Shown here: one piece after another, positions 61,773 through 64,000 of the stretch
Layout: each line of letters starts with the position of its first letter
Position numbering within the stretch: position 1 is the stretch's first letter
From: Amycolatopsis sp. CA-126428
GTDB lineage: Bacteria; Actinomycetota; Actinomycetes; Mycobacteriales; Pseudonocardiaceae
Reading direction: 5' to 3'
Length of the DNA: 64,000 nt
NCBI RefSeq assembly: GCF_002904335.1
Contig: NZ_PPHF01000046.1
Span: forward strand, 1-64,000
Translations under genes and position numbers: made by a program
Notes under the pieces: model-generated
What the model was told of the DNA's origin: nothing
Databases searched by the model: none
What the model saw: only the letters and a program-made list of their open reading frames with translations

Positions 61773-64000
61773 TCAGTGGTCTTGGCCGGCGGCGAGCCGC
61801 TCGAGGTCCTGCAGGACCCGTTCTTCGACGAGCTCCGCCAGCGCCAGCACGGTGCCGGCGGTGAGCACGTCCCTGGGCGTGATTTCCACGTCGAAGGCGG
61901 ACTTCGTCATCGACGTGATCTGCAGGCTGCGCAGGGAATCGCCGCCGAGTGCGAAGAAGTTGTCCTCGACGCCGACCCGGTCGAGGTCCAGCGCCTCGGC
62001 CCAGATGGCCGCGAGGACCTCTTCGGTCTCGGTTTCCGGGGCCGCGTACGCGGCGCTCTCTTCCGGCGCGGCCGGGGCGGGCAGCGCCCGCCGGTCCAGC
62101 TTCCCGTTGGCCGTCAACGGAAGTGCGTCGAGCCGGACGAACGCGGCGGGCACGAAGTGGGCCGGCAGGGCCGCGGCGACGTGCTCCCGCAGCCCGCTCC
62201 CCGGATCGCCCACGACGTAGGCGATCAGCCGCTGCCCGTCCGCGACCACGGCGGCGTCGCGGACTCCCGGGTGCTTGCGCAGCACCGCCACGATTTCCCC
62301 GGGCTCGATCCGGAAGCCGCGGATCTTCACCTGGTCGTCGGCGCGGCCCAGGAACTCGAGCGTGCCGCCGGCGCGCCACCGCACCAGGTCGCCGGTGCGG
62401 TACATCCGTGTCCCCGGCGCCCCGAACGGATCGGCGAGGAACCGCGTGGCGGTCAGCCCCGGCCGGTCGAGGTACCCGCGGGCGAGCCCGGCGCCGGAAA
62501 CGTACAGCTCCCCCGCGACGCCGATCGGCACCGGGCGGAGGGCGGCGTCGAGGACGCGGACGCGGGTGTTGCGGATCGGGCGGCCGATCGGCGGGGTGGC
62601 CCCGGGTTCGAGGGGGTCGCTCCAGGTCGCCACCACCGTGGTTTCGGTGGGCCCGTAGGCGTTGATCATCCGGCGGCCCGGTGCCCAGCGGGCCACCAGG
62701 TCGGCGGGGCAGGCCTCGCCGCCGACGACCAGGGTGCGGAACGCGGGCAGCTCGACGTCGGGCACGCTCGCCATCGCGACCGGCGGGATCAGCGCGTGGG
62801 TGACGCCTTCGTCGCGCAGCACGGCGGCCAGGTGCTCGCCGAGCAGCGGCCCGGGCGGCGGCACGACGAGCGCGGCCCCGGCGGGCAGCGCCATGCACAG
62901 TTCCAGTACCGACGCGTCGAAACTCGGCGAGGAGAACTGCAGCACGCGGTCGCCGGGCCGGACGTCGAAGTGGGCGATTTCGGCGCTCGCGAAGCTCGCC
63001 AGCCCGGCGTGGGTGACGACGACGCCCTTCGGGGTGCCGGTCGAACCCGAGGTGTAGATGACGTACGCCGGTGCGGTCAACGGCATCGACCGGCGGAGCG
63101 GGGCCGCCGGGCCGTGCGCTTCCGAGCCGTCGAGGACGAGCACGTTCTCCACCGGCAGCGGTGTCCCCGGCTTGGTCACCACGACGACCGGGTTCGCGTC
63201 GGCGAGCATGAACGCGATTCGCTCGGCCGGGTAGTCGGGGTCGACCGGCAGGTACGCGGCACCGGTCTTCAGCACGGCCAGCTGCGCGACGACGATCTCC
63301 ACCGACCGCGGCAAGGCGAGCGCGACGATCCGCTCCGGCCCGGCACCGCGCGCGGCCAGCAGCCGCGCCAGCCGGTCGGCACGGGCGTCGAGTTCGGCGA
63401 AGGTGAGCCGTTCCTCGCGGGACAGCACCGCGACGGCGTCGGGGGTGCGGGCCGCCTGGGCCTCGATCAGCTCGGTGAGGGTGACCGGCGGGACCTCGTG
63501 ACCGGTGTCGTTGAAGGCCACCAGGACCTCGTCGCGTTCCCCGGCACCGAGGACGTCGAGCTCCCGCAGTGGCCGGGCCGGGTCTTCGGAGATCGCCACC
63601 AAGAGGTGCTCGAGCCGCCGGGCCAGCCGCCGGACCGTCGCTTCGTCGAACAGCGCCGGGTCGTAACCCAGGCCGAGCGACAGGCGCGGGCCGGGTGCGG
63701 CCACGACGCTGAGCGGGTAGTTCGTCGTCTCCATCGCCTGCAGATCCCGCAGCCGCACCCCGTGCGCGGCAGCGCCGTCCACGTCGTCGGCGGTGACCGG
63801 GTAGTTCTCGAACACCACGAGGCTGTCGAACAGGTTCCGGCCGCCCTCGACCCCGCTCCAGGCCTGCACCGCGGTCAGCGGCACGTGCTCGAACCGGCGC
63901 GATTCCGCCTGCGCGGTCTGCAGGCCGCGCAGCCAGCCGGCGACCGGGGCCGCCGGGTCGGCGGTCACCCGCACCGGCAGGGTGTTGATGAAGATGCCGG
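61773..64000 (-). CDS. NRPS, 3' part (C-A-T), start outside window
   Basis: The frame is open to the window edge; the ATG at 63974 is internal, since the preceding codons encode the C-domain core [10 protein letters not shown]. Visible: C-terminal half of a condensation domain with [13 protein letters not shown], matching the DCL domains of the large NRPS; a full A domain ([11 protein letters not shown]); T domain ([13 protein letters not shown]); and a short C-terminal helix that may be a docking segment. Code: D-A-L-L-V-G-A-V-V-K, nearly the same as module 5 of the large NRPS. No E domain, consistent with the LCL first domain of the large NRPS that would receive the chain. The upstream residue should be D. 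Confidence 0.93.
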   Translation of the reverse strand, partial: GIFINTLPVRVTADPAAPVAGWLRGLQTAQAESRRFEHVPLTAVQAWSGVEGGRNLFDSLVVFENYPVTADDVDGAAAHGVRLRDLQAMETTNYPLSVVAAPGPRLSLGLGYDPALFDEATVRRLARRLEHLLVAISEDPARPLRELDVLGAGERDEVLVAFNDTGHEVPPVTLTELIEAQAARTPDAVAVLSREERLTFAELDARADRLARLLAARGAGPERIVALALPRSVEIVVAQLAVLKTGAAYLPVDPDYPAERIAFMLADANPVVVVTKPGTPLPVENVLVLDGSEAHGPAAPLRRSMPLTAPAYVIYTSGSTGTPKGVVVTHAGLASFASAEIAHFDVRPGDRVLQFSSPSFDASVLELCMALPAGAALVVPPPGPLLGEHLAAVLRDEGVTHALIPPVAMASVPDVELPAFRTLVVGGEACPADLVARWAPGRRMINAYGPTETTVVATWSDPLEPGATPPIGRPIRNTRVRVLDAALRPVPIGVAGELYVSGAGLARGYLDRPGLTATRFLADPFGAPGTRMYRTGDLVRWRAGGTLEFLGRADDQVKIRGFRIEPGEIVAVLRKHPGVRDAAVVADGQRLIAYVVGDPGSGLREHVAAALPAHFVPAAFVRLDALPLTANGKLDRRALPAPAAPEESAAYAAPETETEEVLAAIWAEALDLDRVGVEDNFFALGGDSLRSLQITSMTKSAFDVEITPRDVLTAGTVLALAELVEERVLQDLERLAAGQDH

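Overview
The window is high-GC DNA with dense, often 4-nt-overlapping genes, frequent GTG starts, T-poor GC-rich hairpin terminators and many acyl-CoA enzymes. This is the profile of a filamentous actinobacterium, most likely a Pseudonocardiales member such as Amycolatopsis (inferred from style and gene content; no search was run).

Left part (1-37.8 kb), mixed chromosomal genes. 0-2 kb: a two-gene unit, an XRE/ImmA-type metalloprotease regulator plus a TGT-like protein of unknown role. 2.3-8.1 kb: an acyl-CoA catabolic block (FabG-like SDR, MaoC hydratase, APH-like kinase, three acyl-CoA dehydrogenases). A 20-bp perfect palindrome precedes the kinase. Close relatives of it lie before an AMP-dependent acyl ligase (16.1 kb) and before an SDR pair (23.5 kb), so they probably form one TetR regulon; a TetR gene sits at 13.2-13.9 kb. 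Within this stretch are an orphan AAA/ORC-like ATPase, an alpha/beta hydrolase whose expected catalytic His is Gln, a frameshifted beta-helix-repeat membrane protein, and a phosphotriesterase remnant with an internal deletion plus a frameshift. 16.5-26.2 kb: a secreted protein made of a duplicated domain, a Tat-exported GH2 enzyme, crotonase, SDRs, oxidoreductase and esterases. 26.4-33.2 kb: stress and envelope functions (metallophosphatase, nucleotidyltransferase-BON fusion, STAS protein, MerR/B12-like regulator, LEA-like/holin/DUF3618 operon, MBL hydrolase). 33.6-36.6 kb: a secreted AA10 LPMO behind an exact CebR-type operator, an HD protein, an oxidoreductase and a LacI-box-preceded TIM-barrel isomerase.

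Right part (37.8-64 kb, all minus strand): a nonribosomal peptide cluster. In transcription order: the 3' end of one NRPS (C-A-T, continuing past the window edge), an MbtH protein, a stand-alone penicillin-binding-protein-type serine hydrolase, a 6575-residue five-module NRPS, an MFS exporter and a cytochrome P450. The large NRPS reads C-A-T-E / C-A-T / C-A-T-E / C-A-T / C-A-T-E. It has no thioesterase and ends in an epimerase. The adjacent hydrolase has the SxxK, YxN and HxG signature of trans-acting PBP-type peptide cyclases (the SurE family), which release peptides with D-configured C-termini. The simplest model is a peptide of at least six residues (...-X / D-cationic / Thr / D-cationic / Val / D-X), cyclised in trans, possibly oxidised by the P450 and exported by the MFS protein. 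This is the most interesting system in the window.

Two very long perfect palindromes (21- and 26-bp arms, 2-nt loop) share a core and show compensatory changes. They mark a dispersed repeat family; one copy sits between the cyclase gene and the large NRPS gene.
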